Shown in pieces: positions 1-6,017 of a DNA stretch of 39,400 bases. Origin of the DNA: a virus; the IMG/VR virus record IMGVR_UViG_3300023179_000241, positions 1 through 39,400 of that record; one strand, written 5' to 3'. Position 1 is the first letter of the stretch, and every line of letters begins with the position of its first letter. The notes beneath the pieces were generated by a model. It saw nothing but the letters and a program-made list of their open reading frames with translations, was not told where the DNA came from and did not search any database. The translations under genes and the position numbers were made by a program.

Positions 1-93
1 CGCGCCAAGACTGCCGGTCTCGCGGGCACGGAGCATCTGCCGTGGATACTTGTTCCAGTTGCCCTTCCCACCGAGACCGGCAGTCTTGGCGCG
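1..93. repeat. Inverted fold-back repeat at the window's left end
   Basis: Bases 1-21 are the exact reverse complement of bases 73-93, separated by 51 bases. The sequence from 22 onward reads as the 5' part of the leftward recT gene, but in bases 1-21 the gene stops matching its own 3' part at the other end of the window and runs back into an inverted copy of itself. A real hairpin end is possible. A chimeric amplification or assembly product is the simpler reading, because true flanking recT sequence exists at the right end of the window. Confidence 0.8.
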
Positions 94-426
94 GTCCATG
101 TCCCAGTCGATGACAGCGCTACCGCCGCTCTCATGGGTGAACTCGGCAGCCACCTTGCTATCGGTCAGAGTGAGCCACTTCACCTTGCCACCAGCAAGCT
201 GGAAGCGCGCGAGCATGGCGTCGGCCTTCATCGAAGGGCGACCCTCGATGATGTGATAGTCGCGCGCAGCGACCATCGGGTGCAGCCCCTCGGCTTGCGC
301 GAGGAGCATAAGCGCGAGCGCCTGGTCAGGCGTCTTCACGCCGAACAGGTTGGACGAGGCAACAGCCTTCGCCATCTGGGCGACTTCACTGATCGAATGA
401 TTCTGAGCAACAACGAGATTTGACAT
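1..426 (-). CDS. recT: RecT-type single-strand annealing protein, 5' part (gene split by the window ends)
   Basis: A leftward gene starting at ATG 426 behind a strong GGAAGGGAGAGAG site. The residues read like phage RecT/Bet-type recombinases: an alanine-rich start with FGVKTPDQALALML, then GLHPMVAARDYHIIEGRPSMKA, then a GGKVKWL strand and the stretch DWDMDRAKTAGLGGK. Such proteins anneal single strands and act with an exonuclease, here probably the product of 37887-38957. Codons 126-135 (KYPRQMLRAR) recur at the right end of the window, where the protein continues with VISEGIRTVFPACVVG. Joined, it would be about 272 residues, normal for the family. The last seven codons (bases 1-21) are fold-back sequence and not true protein. 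The RecT assignment is from motif memory. Confidence 0.75.
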   Translation of the reverse strand, partial: MSNLVVAQNHSISEVAQMAKAVASSNLFGVKTPDQALALMLLAQAEGLHPMVAARDYHIIEGRPSMKADAMLARFQLAGGKVKWLTLTDSKVAAEFTHESGGSAVIDWDMDRAKTAGLGGKGNWNKYPRQMLRARETGSLGA

Positions 427-454
427 GGTGTCTCTCTCCCTTCCGAGACTCTAG

Positions 455-970
455 TTATTCATCGTCTGATAGATTGTCAACAGGGTTGAGTGCTTCTTCC
501 ACCTCAACCTGCTGGGCTGCATCGGGAAGCTGAGCAAATTTACGCAGATACCACTGCCTGGTAAAAAACCTGCGCTTGTTGGCTCGTGAGCCGATGCCAT
601 CTCGCGTCACGAACACGAGGTGCTTCTTCACCAGGTCATCGAGCGGGTTCCGCCTGTTGGCCCGCGACACGTCGATGTTCTTACTGAAGCGCTCGTAGCC
701 AGCGTTCTTCATGTAGTTGCGGATCTCGGTCAGCAGCATCCCCTCTGGAGCCTGGTCGAGTCTTCGGATGATGAGCGCCATGCCCTCCTCCCACTCCACC
801 TTGTGGACTTTGCCCGCGTGAGTCTTGGCGGCGCGGATGCGTAGGCCCTGCTGCTCTGAACGAACAAGAGACTGGAGCAACTCCACCATGCGCTTGAGGT
901 AATACTCAATGACCTGAGTGGAGTCCGTAGGTATGTTAAACTCTTCAGGAATTAGGCTTTCTTTTGACAC
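455..970 (-). CDS. Unknown early protein with winged-helix-like centre and acidic tail
   Basis: A 171-residue leftward protein. It starts at GTG 970, inside the 3' end of the preceding gene (19-base overlap), and ends 29 bases before recT. Residues about 60-140 read like a winged helix: a helical part with RLDQAPEGMLLTEIRNYMK, then SRANRRNPLDDLVKKHLVF, then a basic wing RANKRRFFTRQW. The C-terminus is acidic (EVEEALNPVDNLSDDE). This suggests DNA binding. Because no known replication protein is present in the window, it is one candidate for an initiator or regulator, but nothing in the sequence proves that. The GTG start fits the tight packing; an AGAAG lies just upstream. Confidence 0.7.
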   Translation of the reverse strand: MSKESLIPEEFNIPTDSTQVIEYYLKRMVELLQSLVRSEQQGLRIRAAKTHAGKVHKVEWEEGMALIIRRLDQAPEGMLLTEIRNYMKNAGYERFSKNIDVSRANRRNPLDDLVKKHLVFVTRDGIGSRANKRRFFTRQWYLRKFAQLPDAAQQVEVEEALNPVDNLSDDE

Positions 971-1125
971 TTCTCATGCCTTTCGCTGTACTGCTCGATA
1001 GCGGTGGTGAGGTCGGCGGCCTTCATCGGCAGCGCGAGGTGAAGCGCGCCCGTGCATCGTCCGCAGTAGAGCGTGACGGTGCGGGAGCCGGGGAGCTGGT
1101 GCACGGTGATGTGGTCGCGGGTCAC
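952..1125 (-). CDS. Small zinc-finger-like protein (57 aa)
   Basis: Starts at GTG 1125, whose GTGA overlaps the stop of the upstream gene, and has GAGGTG just upstream. The pair CGRC near residue 21 and HEKC near the end could bind one zinc ion (C-x2-C...H-x3-C). The rest has helical stretches (MKAADLTTAIEQYSERHEKC). No specific function is recognised. It sits in a chain of translationally coupled small early genes, which argues that it is a real gene. A longer frame runs up to 1272, but it only shadows the neighbouring gene, so the GTG start is preferred. Confidence 0.6.
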   Translation of the reverse strand: MTRDHITVHQLPGSRTVTLYCGRCTGALHLALPMKAADLTTAIEQYSERHEKCQKKA

Positions 1126-1337
1126 AACTTCACCTCGATCTGCTGGTACGTTCGAAAGACAAGGACCTGCTCGTCGTCCTTCACCTTGCGCGCGAGTGAA
1201 CGCTCGCAGCGTCGGCACTGCCATGTCGGCGCCCACGTTGCGCAGCGTAGGTCCTTCAGCACCACGCCGCAAAATGAGTGGCCATTTTCGTAGTAGTGCG
1301 CCGCACCGTGAGGCGGCTTCCAGTGCCAGCCGGTCAT
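1122..1337 (-). CDS. Small cysteine-containing early protein (71 aa)
   Basis: Starts at ATG 1337 in an ATGA overlap with the upstream gene and ends in a GTGA overlap with the next. The sequence holds HSFCG, RCATWAPTWQCRRCERS and then KVKDDEQVLVFRTYQQIEVKL. C-x-to-CRRC spacing suggests a zinc ribbon, perhaps with the earlier FCG. Its aromatic-rich N-terminus (MTGWHWKPPHGAAHYY) is unusual. I do not recognise the family. Coupled translation on both sides supports expression with the early operon. Confidence 0.6.
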   Translation of the reverse strand: MTGWHWKPPHGAAHYYENGHSFCGVVLKDLRCATWAPTWQCRRCERSLARKVKDDEQVLVFRTYQQIEVKL

Positions 1338-1723
1338 GGCGCGGCCTCCAGTGCGGCGACGAGGGCTTCGGCTTCGGTGTCCGCGAGCGCCTGCCTCCAG
1401 TCGCCGCCAGTGCAGTAGTAACAACTCCACTGCCGATAATGGCCGCGCTCGGGTGAGTAGTTTGCGTGAACGTTCGTCGTAGCCTCGCCAGCCGGCCACG
1501 CCTCCCGCACCAGCGCGAGTAGGCAGCCGATCGTCGCTGGATCGGAGAGGTCGGGGAAGATGTCGGGCACGTTCTTCCAGAAGTACGACGTTTGATCGGA
1601 CTCGCCGATCATGTCTTCGGTGAGCCACACCACGCGGAAGCGCAGCGGCTCGACCTGCATGCCTTCCATCCACCGCCAATGCTTGCAGGCCACCACTCGG
1701 CGGCCGAGGTCTTCGCGGGTCAT
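1334..1723 (-). CDS. Conserved-looking phage protein of unknown function (129 aa)
   Basis: Starts at ATG 1723, overlapping the upstream stop as ATGA and directly preceded by AAGGAGGGCAA, an excellent ribosome site. The N-terminus MTREDLGRRVVACKHWRWMEGM and the centre PDLSDPATIGCLLALVREAWP resemble a group of small proteins I have seen in the early regions of other phages, usually annotated hypothetical. The C-terminal helix ALADTEAEALVAALEAA looks like an endpoint of a small soluble globular protein. No catalytic motif is visible. Confidence 0.7.
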   Translation of the reverse strand: MTREDLGRRVVACKHWRWMEGMQVEPLRFRVVWLTEDMIGESDQTSYFWKNVPDIFPDLSDPATIGCLLALVREAWPAGEATTNVHANYSPERGHYRQWSCYYCTGGDWRQALADTEAEALVAALEAAP

Positions 1724-1953
1724 TTGCCCTCCTTGCATCGCGGGCAGTAGTCTGATCGACCGTCTTTGCAATTGATCAGCCGCCAGCCTGGCGGAGCTTT
1801 CCCATCGAGGAACCACGCCGCCGGAGCGCCAACACCTCGCGCGCGAAATACGGACCGCACGAGGCCGCACCCATCGCAGGTAATGTGCGGTTCCTGCGCG
1901 GTTCTGCCAAATGCAGCCGCAAGCGATGCTCCGATTCCGATGTGATACGTCAT
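1720..1953 (-). CDS. Small zinc-ribbon-like protein (77 aa)
   Basis: Starts at ATG 1953 in an ATGA overlap with the upstream gene and ends in another ATGA overlap. Two cysteine pairs, CDGC near residue 26 and CPRC near the C-terminus, frame a sequence with PAAWFLDGKAPPGWRLINC. This is a plausible zinc ribbon of the kind common in phage early regions. A specific role cannot be assigned. The longer upstream extension in this frame lies within two other genes, so the coupled ATG is the natural start. Confidence 0.6.
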   Translation of the reverse strand: MTYHIGIGASLAAAFGRTAQEPHITCDGCGLVRSVFRARGVGAPAAWFLDGKAPPGWRLINCKDGRSDYCPRCKEGK

Positions 1954-2171
1954 CGCTCCCCCCTCATCGCGCCCTTCATCGCCTTCACGAGCCCCATCGC
2001 GGCCTCGTAGTGCAGCGTCAGCGTCGCCATGCGCTCGTCGTCCACGAGCACGAGCACGTCGAAGCACGGGCGGTCGTAGTCGTCCATGTGCCCAGGCTCG
2101 AACGTGATGCGCACGGAGCACCCTGCTCCGTTGTGGTTGCGCGCGTCGTTGTCGACGATGGTCGGTGTCAT
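1950..2171 (-). CDS. Small early protein of unknown function (73 aa)
   Basis: Two starts are possible. ATG 2189 overlaps the preceding stop as ATGA. ATG 2171 lies seven bases after GGAGG and is preferred for that reason. The protein begins MTPTIVDNDARNHNGAGC and continues with a predicted alternating strand pattern (SVRITFEPGH, FDVLVLVDD, MATLTLHYE) ending in a helix VKAMKGAMRGER. It looks like a small alpha-beta fold. No family is recognised. Confidence 0.6.
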   Translation of the reverse strand: MTPTIVDNDARNHNGAGCSVRITFEPGHMDDYDRPCFDVLVLVDDERMATLTLHYEAAMGLVKAMKGAMRGER

Positions 2172-2185
2172 GGTGAATCCTCCGC

Positions 2186-2707
2186 TCATTTGCTGGACTC
2201 CAGTTTTTGGCCGATGCGATTAACAAGTTCGATGAGTCCATCCACGCCGGACGGCGAGACGGTGATAGCCTCGATGGTTGCAAGTTCTCGATGAGCGTCG
2301 GCGAGCATGGCGCGCATCTCGGCGCACTCGTCCTCCGCCATCGCCCGCGCCGCAGCGCGCACCATTTCCACCACGTCGAACGAGTCGAGCGCGGGGATCG
2401 GTGTGCTTGGAAGCGCGTCGGTCAACGCGCCGTGGATGGCTCGCAAAATGGCGTGGGAACGCGCGTATCCGTCGCGCTCCGCTTCCAGCTCACGCACGCG
2501 GGCGATGAGCGCGGGAACGTCGGTGCGGGCGGCGGCGATGAAGGTGGCGTTCTCTTCCGATAGCGTGGAGTCTGTGCAACAGCCGCATCCTGTTTCAAAC
2601 ACGGCTTCGTCGGCTGCTTCCACGCAGCTGTTGACTTTTCCCGTCCACGGCCCAGGCGTTGCCGCGTTGGCGCGGCGCTCGATTTCGTCGAGGTCGAGGT
2701 CATTCAT
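2186..2707 (-). CDS. Ead/Ea22-like early protein
   Basis: A 173-residue protein beginning MNDLDLDEIERRANAATPGPW, the typical opening of Ea22/Ead-like early phage proteins. A block with CGCC and ENATFIAAARTDVPALIARVRELEAERD follows, also characteristic of that family. The C-terminal half is helical. Ea22-like proteins are common early, non-essential phage proteins whose biochemical role is poorly known. The start at 2707 lies six bases after GGAG; a second ATG at 2713 is in frame. It overlaps the upstream gene by eight bases. Confidence 0.7.
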   Translation of the reverse strand: MNDLDLDEIERRANAATPGPWTGKVNSCVEAADEAVFETGCGCCTDSTLSEENATFIAAARTDVPALIARVRELEAERDGYARSHAILRAIHGALTDALPSTPIPALDSFDVVEMVRAAARAMAEDECAEMRAMLADAHRELATIEAITVSPSGVDGLIELVNRIGQKLESSK

Positions 2708-3269
2708 CTTCATCTCCAATCCACACGTCTGCGAGTGCAGCGGCAATTGCTTTCCCGTTGTTCTCCCACGACTTGCACCAGTCCATGCACGCCTCCCGCA
2801 TCGCCTCCGCTCCGCGGCGGTAGGCGTCCTCTCCCTCGCGCTTCGCTTCGAGCCGCACGCGCGTCGTCTCGTTGGTCTGGTCGGCGAGCTGGTGCATGAG
2901 GCGCTCCACCTCGCAGCGCGCTTCGTACAGTTCTTTGCGCACCTGGTCGAGCATAGCCCGAACGTCCACGGTGTGAGCGCTTGCCGCCTCGTAAGACGTG
3001 CGCCACCGCTCCACCTCGGCGCGCGCTTCGTTGCGCTCTTGCGCGATCTTGCAAAAGTCGTCGGCTGCACATTCGCAGCGTCGGCTTTTCCATTCTGTGG
3101 TGGCATCAGCAAGAGCTGCGCGCGCTTCGTCGCGCTCGCGGCATGCGTCCTTCCAATCGCTCTCGAACATGTACGCGCTATCTTGGGCCACGTCGCGCTC
3201 GCGTGTGCGGAACGCAAGCTCGCGCATGGCTACCTCTAGGCGAGCTTCGAGTTCTTCTACGGTCTTCAT
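2700..3269 (-). CDS. Long coiled-coil early protein
   Basis: A 189-residue protein that is almost entirely charged helix with heptad-like spacing: VEELEARLEVAMRELAFRTR, then repeated ERDEARA/ERNEARAEVERW segments, then LYEARCEVERLMHQLADQ. The end has EAMREACMDWCKSW. The ATG at 3269 overlaps the previous TGA (TGATG); GTG 3272 is the alternative. Coiled coils of this type next to Ea22-like genes are frequent in phage early operons and may form oligomeric scaffolds or act on host partners. No enzymatic motif is visible. Confidence 0.65.
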   Translation of the reverse strand: MKTVEELEARLEVAMRELAFRTRERDVAQDSAYMFESDWKDACRERDEARAALADATTEWKSRRCECAADDFCKIAQERNEARAEVERWRTSYEAASAHTVDVRAMLDQVRKELYEARCEVERLMHQLADQTNETTRVRLEAKREGEDAYRRGAEAMREACMDWCKSWENNGKAIAAALADVWIGDEDE

Positions 3270-3598
3270 CACCGCCCCCTCTTGCGCACCATGGCGACGA
3301 CGGCGCGGTAGGTCTCCCAGTCGCCGAAGACGGCATCGTGCACGTCCGTTGGCAGCTTCTTTGCGCGGAAGGTCGACGCTGCCGTTTCCTCGGCGGTCGC
3401 ACCGATGGCCTCGCAGACACGTTCTACGAAGCCTGCGGTGTATCCGCAGTACCTTTGGTCCAGCTCGAAGTTGCTGATGCTGGACTGAGAAGTGCCAGAA
3501 GCCCTGGCGGTTGCAGTCAGCGACATGCCGGCGCGTCCACGGATGGTGCGCATGTCGGCAATGTTGTACGGCTGCGGGTTGAGTTTACGCTCGTTCAT
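3269..3598 (-). CDS. XRE-family helix-turn-helix regulator (Cro/CI-type)
   Basis: A 109-residue protein. Residues about 13-70 form an XRE helix-turn-helix: ADMRTIRGRAGMSLTATARA, then the recognition turn SGTSQSSISNFE, then a third helical part with FVERVCEAIGA. The rest is a short unknown tail. AGAGGAGG precedes ATG 3598. It is the only clear regulator in the early operon and so the natural candidate to bind the operator-like dyads in the divergent promoter region at 4.64-4.73 kb. Its length fits a Cro-like or antitoxin-like regulator better than a full CI repressor with a dimerisation domain. No partner toxin is evident. Confidence 0.75.
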   Translation of the reverse strand: MNERKLNPQPYNIADMRTIRGRAGMSLTATARASGTSQSSISNFELDQRYCGYTAGFVERVCEAIGATAEETAASTFRAKKLPTDVHDAVFGDWETYRAVVAMVRKRGR

Positions 3599-3776
3599 GT
3601 TTCCTCCTCTGAATCTCTGCGGTGAGCACGCTGACCTTGTGCCGCATGTCCGCGACGTTGCTCTCGTAGCGGGCCTCGGTGACCAGCTTGCGGGAGATGT
3701 CTCGCTTGGCGTCAAGCAGGCTGGCCATCGGCCACGCCTTGACCGACTCCTCGGTGAAGTGAAGCCAGTCAGCCAT
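3585..3776 (-). CDS. Small helical early protein (63 aa)
   Basis: Begins MADWLHFTEESVKAWPMASL at ATG 3776, overlapping the upstream gene by eight bases. A GTG at 3788 gives four extra residues. The remainder is helical and charged (LDAKRDISRKLVTEARYESN, VSVLTAEIQRRKHERA). It overlaps the XRE gene downstream by 14 bases. Function unknown. Confidence 0.55.
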   Translation of the reverse strand: MADWLHFTEESVKAWPMASLLDAKRDISRKLVTEARYESNVADMRHKVSVLTAEIQRRKHERA

Positions 3777-4419
3777 TGCTGCCCCCACGAGGCGCTACAG
3801 CGCGCTCCCAGCGCGTCATGCCACCTTGCTCCTTGAAGCGCTGAAAGGCGCGGTCAAAGGCAACGTAGGCGTCACGTTGGTCAGCCCCGATGGGGAAGCC
3901 AGCGATGTCGATGGTAGGGCCAGTTTCGCTGAGCATATAATAGAACGTCACCGGGCATGCTGGCGGTGCGCCGAGCACCGACCAGATGACCGACAGCGGG
4001 GGAAGCGAGTAGAGCGGCTTCCACTTATCGCAGCTCAAGGACGTAATAGCCTTGTCGAACCGCCATAGCTGCCCGTCGACCATGCGGTGCGGCGACTCGA
4101 CGCGAACGACGATGACAGGTTCGCCGAAGGCGTTCGTGCTGCACTTCACAACGCCGATGTAAGCGTTCGCAGTGCGGTCGTAGAACTCGACCTGCGCGCG
4201 CCGGTCGTCGAACACCCACTCGGTCGAGGAGTGGTTGTGCCGGATGCTGGGGTCTTCCGTCAGCGTCGGCACACGCTGGGCAGGCGAAGACTCGATGGCA
4301 TTCTTGCAGGTCTCCCAGTCCCAGCGCTGGTCCTTCGTAATGGCCTTGGCCCAGGACTGAGAGTAGGCACGGCCAAGGCGGATGGCCATGCGGGCCAGCG
4401 TATCGCGCTCAAGTTGCAT
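3769..4419 (-). CDS. Unknown early protein, 216 aa
   Basis: Starts at ATG 4419 behind AAGGAAGAGG, overlapping the upstream stop by 11 bases. The N-terminal part is helical with several tryptophans (SYSQSWAKAITKDQRWDWET region). The middle looks like a beta-rich domain (RAQVEFYDRTANAYIGVVKC, EPVIVVRVESPHRM, GQLWRFDKAITSL). It ends with a proline- and aromatic-rich stretch and a helical tail. I do not recognise the family. It is one of the larger unknown genes near the early promoter and so an early-expressed candidate for host takeover or replication control. Confidence 0.65.
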   Translation of the reverse strand: MQLERDTLARMAIRLGRAYSQSWAKAITKDQRWDWETCKNAIESSPAQRVPTLTEDPSIRHNHSSTEWVFDDRRAQVEFYDRTANAYIGVVKCSTNAFGEPVIVVRVESPHRMVDGQLWRFDKAITSLSCDKWKPLYSLPPLSVIWSVLGAPPACPVTFYYMLSETGPTIDIAGFPIGADQRDAYVAFDRAFQRFKEQGGMTRWERAVAPRGGSNG

Positions 4420-4627
4420 TGCCGGCCTCTTCCTTGGCGCGATGGGAAGCCTCTGCACGCAGGGAGCAGATGGCTCCCCACAGGGCAGAGGTTCCCGTGT
4501 CGACCAGTGCGCAGACGCGACCGCGCGTCCACTGATGCGTGCTGGTGCCAAGCGGCACGCTGCGCACCAGATCTTCAAGCTGCGCGTGGATGCGCACAAG
4601 CTCGCTGAGGTAATCGCTCTCGTTCAT
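4409..4627 (-). CDS. First gene of the leftward early operon, unknown (72 aa)
   Basis: Two adjacent ATGs (4630 and 4627) follow GGAGAGA; the second has the better six-base spacing. The protein is helical (NESDYLSELVRIHAQLEDLV) with a middle WTRGRVCALVDTGTSALWGAI and an alanine- and glutamate-rich end. It is the promoter-proximal gene of the leftward operon, about 45 bases from the proposed -10. No family recognised. Confidence 0.6.
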   Translation of the reverse strand: MNESDYLSELVRIHAQLEDLVRSVPLGTSTHQWTRGRVCALVDTGTSALWGAICSLRAEASHRAKEEAGNAT

Positions 4628-4643
4628 CATTCTCTCCAGTGAA

Positions 4644-4662
4644 CCAAGGCGTCTTGCCTCGG
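4644..4662. promoter_or_regulatory. Operator-like dyad in the early leader
   Basis: An imperfect inverted repeat, CCAAGGC-gtctt-GCCTCGG (six of seven pairs), lies between the leftward promoter and the first leftward gene. A second small dyad, GTGT-actc-ACAC, is at 4671-4682 over the proposed leftward -10. Either could bind the XRE regulator encoded at 3269-3598. There is no T-run, so a terminator is unlikely. Confidence 0.35.
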
Positions 4663-4669
4663 TGGTGTC

Positions 4670-4698
4670 TGTGTACTCACACGGGAGATGTTCGTCAA
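4670..4698 (-). promoter_or_regulatory. Candidate leftward early promoter
   Basis: On the minus strand TTGACG (4698-4693) is followed after 17 bases by TACACA (4675-4670). The -35 is good and the -10 weak. The position fits, because it lies just upstream of the first leftward gene and back-to-back with a rightward promoter candidate. A weak -10 would suit an activated or repressed promoter. Confidence 0.45.
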
Positions 4699-4703
4699 CC
4701 CCA

Positions 4704-4729
4704 TTGACTAAAACTTCTCTCGGTATACT
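4704..4729 (+). promoter_or_regulatory. Candidate rightward promoter, divergent from the early promoter
   Basis: TTGACT (4704-4709) and TATACT (4724-4729) are separated by only 14 bases, shorter than optimal, but the -10 is good and lies about 40 bases before the gene at 4769. The sequence GTATACTCTA at 4723-4732 recurs on the opposite strand at 6053-6044, in the next control region. This suggests a shared promoter or operator element. Confidence 0.4.
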
Positions 4730-4768
4730 CTACGCACACCGGGCTCGTCCGGTTGATTGAGAGGCAGC

Positions 4769-5065
4769 ATGGCAGGACCATATGCAACGCGGGGCGTAAA
4801 GCCCTCCGAGGAGGCGGCGCAGCGCGTGAAGCGCACGTCGCCGACCATCAAGGAGCAAGTGCTGAAGTACGTCAAAGAGCACCCAGGCACGACGTGCGAG
4901 GAGGCCACGCAGGGCCTCAAGCTCAAGCACCAGTCGTGCTCACCAAGGTTCCTCGAACTGGTCGAGGAGAAGCGCATCGAGTTCGATGAGGTTCGAGGAC
5001 CCGATGGGCGAACCCTTCGACGGTATCGAATCGTTGAGGATCCGAAACAAGGGAGGCTGTTTTGA
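4769..5065 (+). CDS. Winged-helix-like protein, first gene of the short rightward operon
   Basis: A 98-residue protein starting at ATG 4769 behind GAGAGG. After a basic N-terminus, residues about 28-90 read as a winged helix: SPTIKEQVLKYVKEHPGTTC, then EEATQGLKLKHQSCSPRFLE, then LVEEKRIEFDEV and a wing with GPDGRTLRRYRI. This is similar to small DNA-binding domains used by phages to read promoters or origins. Being first after the divergent promoter, it may be a regulator opposing the leftward operon. The role is inferred. Confidence 0.65.
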   Translation: MAGPYATRGVKPSEEAAQRVKRTSPTIKEQVLKYVKEHPGTTCEEATQGLKLKHQSCSPRFLELVEEKRIEFDEVRGPDGRTLRRYRIVEDPKQGRLF

Positions 5066-5412
5066 AGAAGCAAAAGAAAGAATACGGGTTTCTTAACGCG
5101 GACCCGAGAGATTTCATCGTTCAGGTCAACATCCAGAAGGCCAACATCCATACGCAAGGCGATGCGGTAAGTAAGTCGTATTACCTAAAAGACGGCAAGT
5201 GGTGGTGTCAGACAGATCATATGCTTCACGGGCCGGGATCTCAAGAAACGGTCGGCAATAGGAGACTGGGCGCGGCCAAGAACGCGGTGCAAGACGCTTG
5301 GATCAGTTTGCTTGATGCGTTCTTTATGCTGGTTCCCGTGGACCAGCTGCCGGTGCTGACGCTCGACCCGCCGGTAGAGGACGACGCGGCTAGCGACGAG
5401 GATCTGAATTGA
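5062..5412 (+). CDS. Unknown protein with TTG start (116 aa)
   Basis: Starts at TTG 5062, overlapping the preceding TGA (TTGA), with GGGAGG five bases upstream; no ATG occurs nearby in frame. The protein opens with a lysine-rich stretch (MKKQKKEYGFL) and has a beta-like centre (FIVQVNIQKANIHTQGDAV, KSYYLKDGKWWCQTDHM). A helix AAKNAVQDAWISLLDAFFML follows, with a strongly acidic end. No family recognised. Confidence 0.65.
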   Translation: MKKQKKEYGFLNADPRDFIVQVNIQKANIHTQGDAVSKSYYLKDGKWWCQTDHMLHGPGSQETVGNRRLGAAKNAVQDAWISLLDAFFMLVPVDQLPVLTLDPPVEDDAASDEDLN

Positions 5413-5675
5413 TGAGTGCCATGAAAGAGATCCCACAGTACTGCTGCTGGACGCAGCAGCTGAATGCCGACATGGCCAGCCACGCGAGGCGTACGGCAGG
5501 CAAGAGCTTCTGGTCTGACCATCCAGAGCACTGGAGGTATCGAGACCTCGAAGACCTCATCTGCGACCGCAAGGTCGTGCGAATGAACGACCTATGCGAC
5601 TCCTGCCACAGCCGAGTTCTGGCCTGGGAGCGGGAGTTCTACGCAAGCCGCAAGGCAAAGCGGACCGCAACGTGA
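5412..5675 (+). CDS. Small cysteine-rich protein (87 aa)
   Basis: ATG 5412 overlaps the previous stop (TGATG). The sequence holds YCCW near the start and LICDRKVVRMNDLCDSCHSR near the end, suggesting a bound zinc. Several histidines and tryptophans lie between (FWSDHPEHWRYRDLEDL). The C-terminus is basic. Downstream it overlaps the next gene as GTGA. Function unknown. Confidence 0.6.
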   Translation: MSAMKEIPQYCCWTQQLNADMASHARRTAGKSFWSDHPEHWRYRDLEDLICDRKVVRMNDLCDSCHSRVLAWEREFYASRKAKRTAT

Positions 5676-5920
5676 GCGGCCTAATAGACGCCATCGGCCT
5701 GCGCTATGGCCGGCTCGTCGTAATAGGGCGAGCCAAGAGGCCGGGGCATAATAGCACCAGGTCAGCATACTGGCTGTGCTTCTGCGACTGCGGTGGTCAG
5801 CACGTCACGCGCGGCTGCGATCTGCGGAAGGGCAACGTGCGGTCATGCGGCTGCCTGCACAGCCAGACGGCTCGCTCCCATGCGCTTGGCCTAATAGGCC
5901 GTCGTAATAGAGTCGCCTAA
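5672..5920 (+). CDS. Zinc-motif protein of the GRLVV...CDCG...SCGC type
   Basis: An 82-residue protein starting at GTG 5672 in a GTGA overlap. It shows GLRYGRLVVIGRA, then WLCFCDCGG, then DLRKGNVRSCGC. Small phage proteins with this C-x-C-x-C-G...S-C-G-C pattern are widespread, sometimes found next to HNH or AP2-like domains, and are probably zinc folds that bind nucleic acid. A related pattern occurs in the leftward gene at 36203-36556. The stop TAA is directly followed by TAG. The gene is studded with TAATAG at 5682, 5721, 5749, 5892, 5905 and 5918, in all three frames, which protein sequence alone does not explain. Confidence 0.65.
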   Translation: MSGLIDAIGLRYGRLVVIGRAKRPGHNSTRSAYWLCFCDCGGQHVTRGCDLRKGNVRSCGCLHSQTARSHALGLIGRRNRVA

Positions 5921-5923
5921 TAG
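5682..5923 (+). repeat. Dispersed TAATAG motif, six copies
   Basis: TAATAG starts at 5682, 5721, 5749, 5892, 5905 and 5918, all on the + strand and usually preceded by CC or CG. Relative to the gene at 5672 the copies fall in all three codon phases, so codon choice is not the cause. Two more copies, at 3938 and 4044, lie antisense within a leftward gene; the copies at 3938 and 5918 are both followed by AACGT. The motif is AT-rich in GC-rich surroundings. Confidence 0.7.
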
Positions 5924-5973
5924 AACGTGCCTCGCGCGCGGGCGCGTGCTAGCGCATAGGCGGAAGGTCGGGT

Positions 5974-6007
5974 ACCGGCAGGGCGTTGTGCTCTGCCGGT
6001 TTTTATT
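5974..6007 (+). terminator. Rho-independent terminator of the 4769-5920 operon
   Basis: ACCGGCAG pairs perfectly with CTGCCGGT across a loop of about 10 bases, followed by TTTTTATTT. It lies some 50 bases after the last rightward gene, as expected for an operon end. Confidence 0.8.
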
Positions 6008-6017
6008 TGCAGCTAGA

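Noticed and set aside
451-479. Promoter for recT
   Set aside because: A perfect minus-strand TTGACA (479-474) lies before recT, but 17 bases on there is only TAACTA, which matches the -10 consensus at two positions. recT also fits as part of the leftward operon.
3936-3941. A perfect TATAAT on the + strand inside a leftward gene
   Set aside because: No -35-like hexamer lies at 15-19 bases upstream (GGTAGG at 17) and there is no rightward gene to serve.
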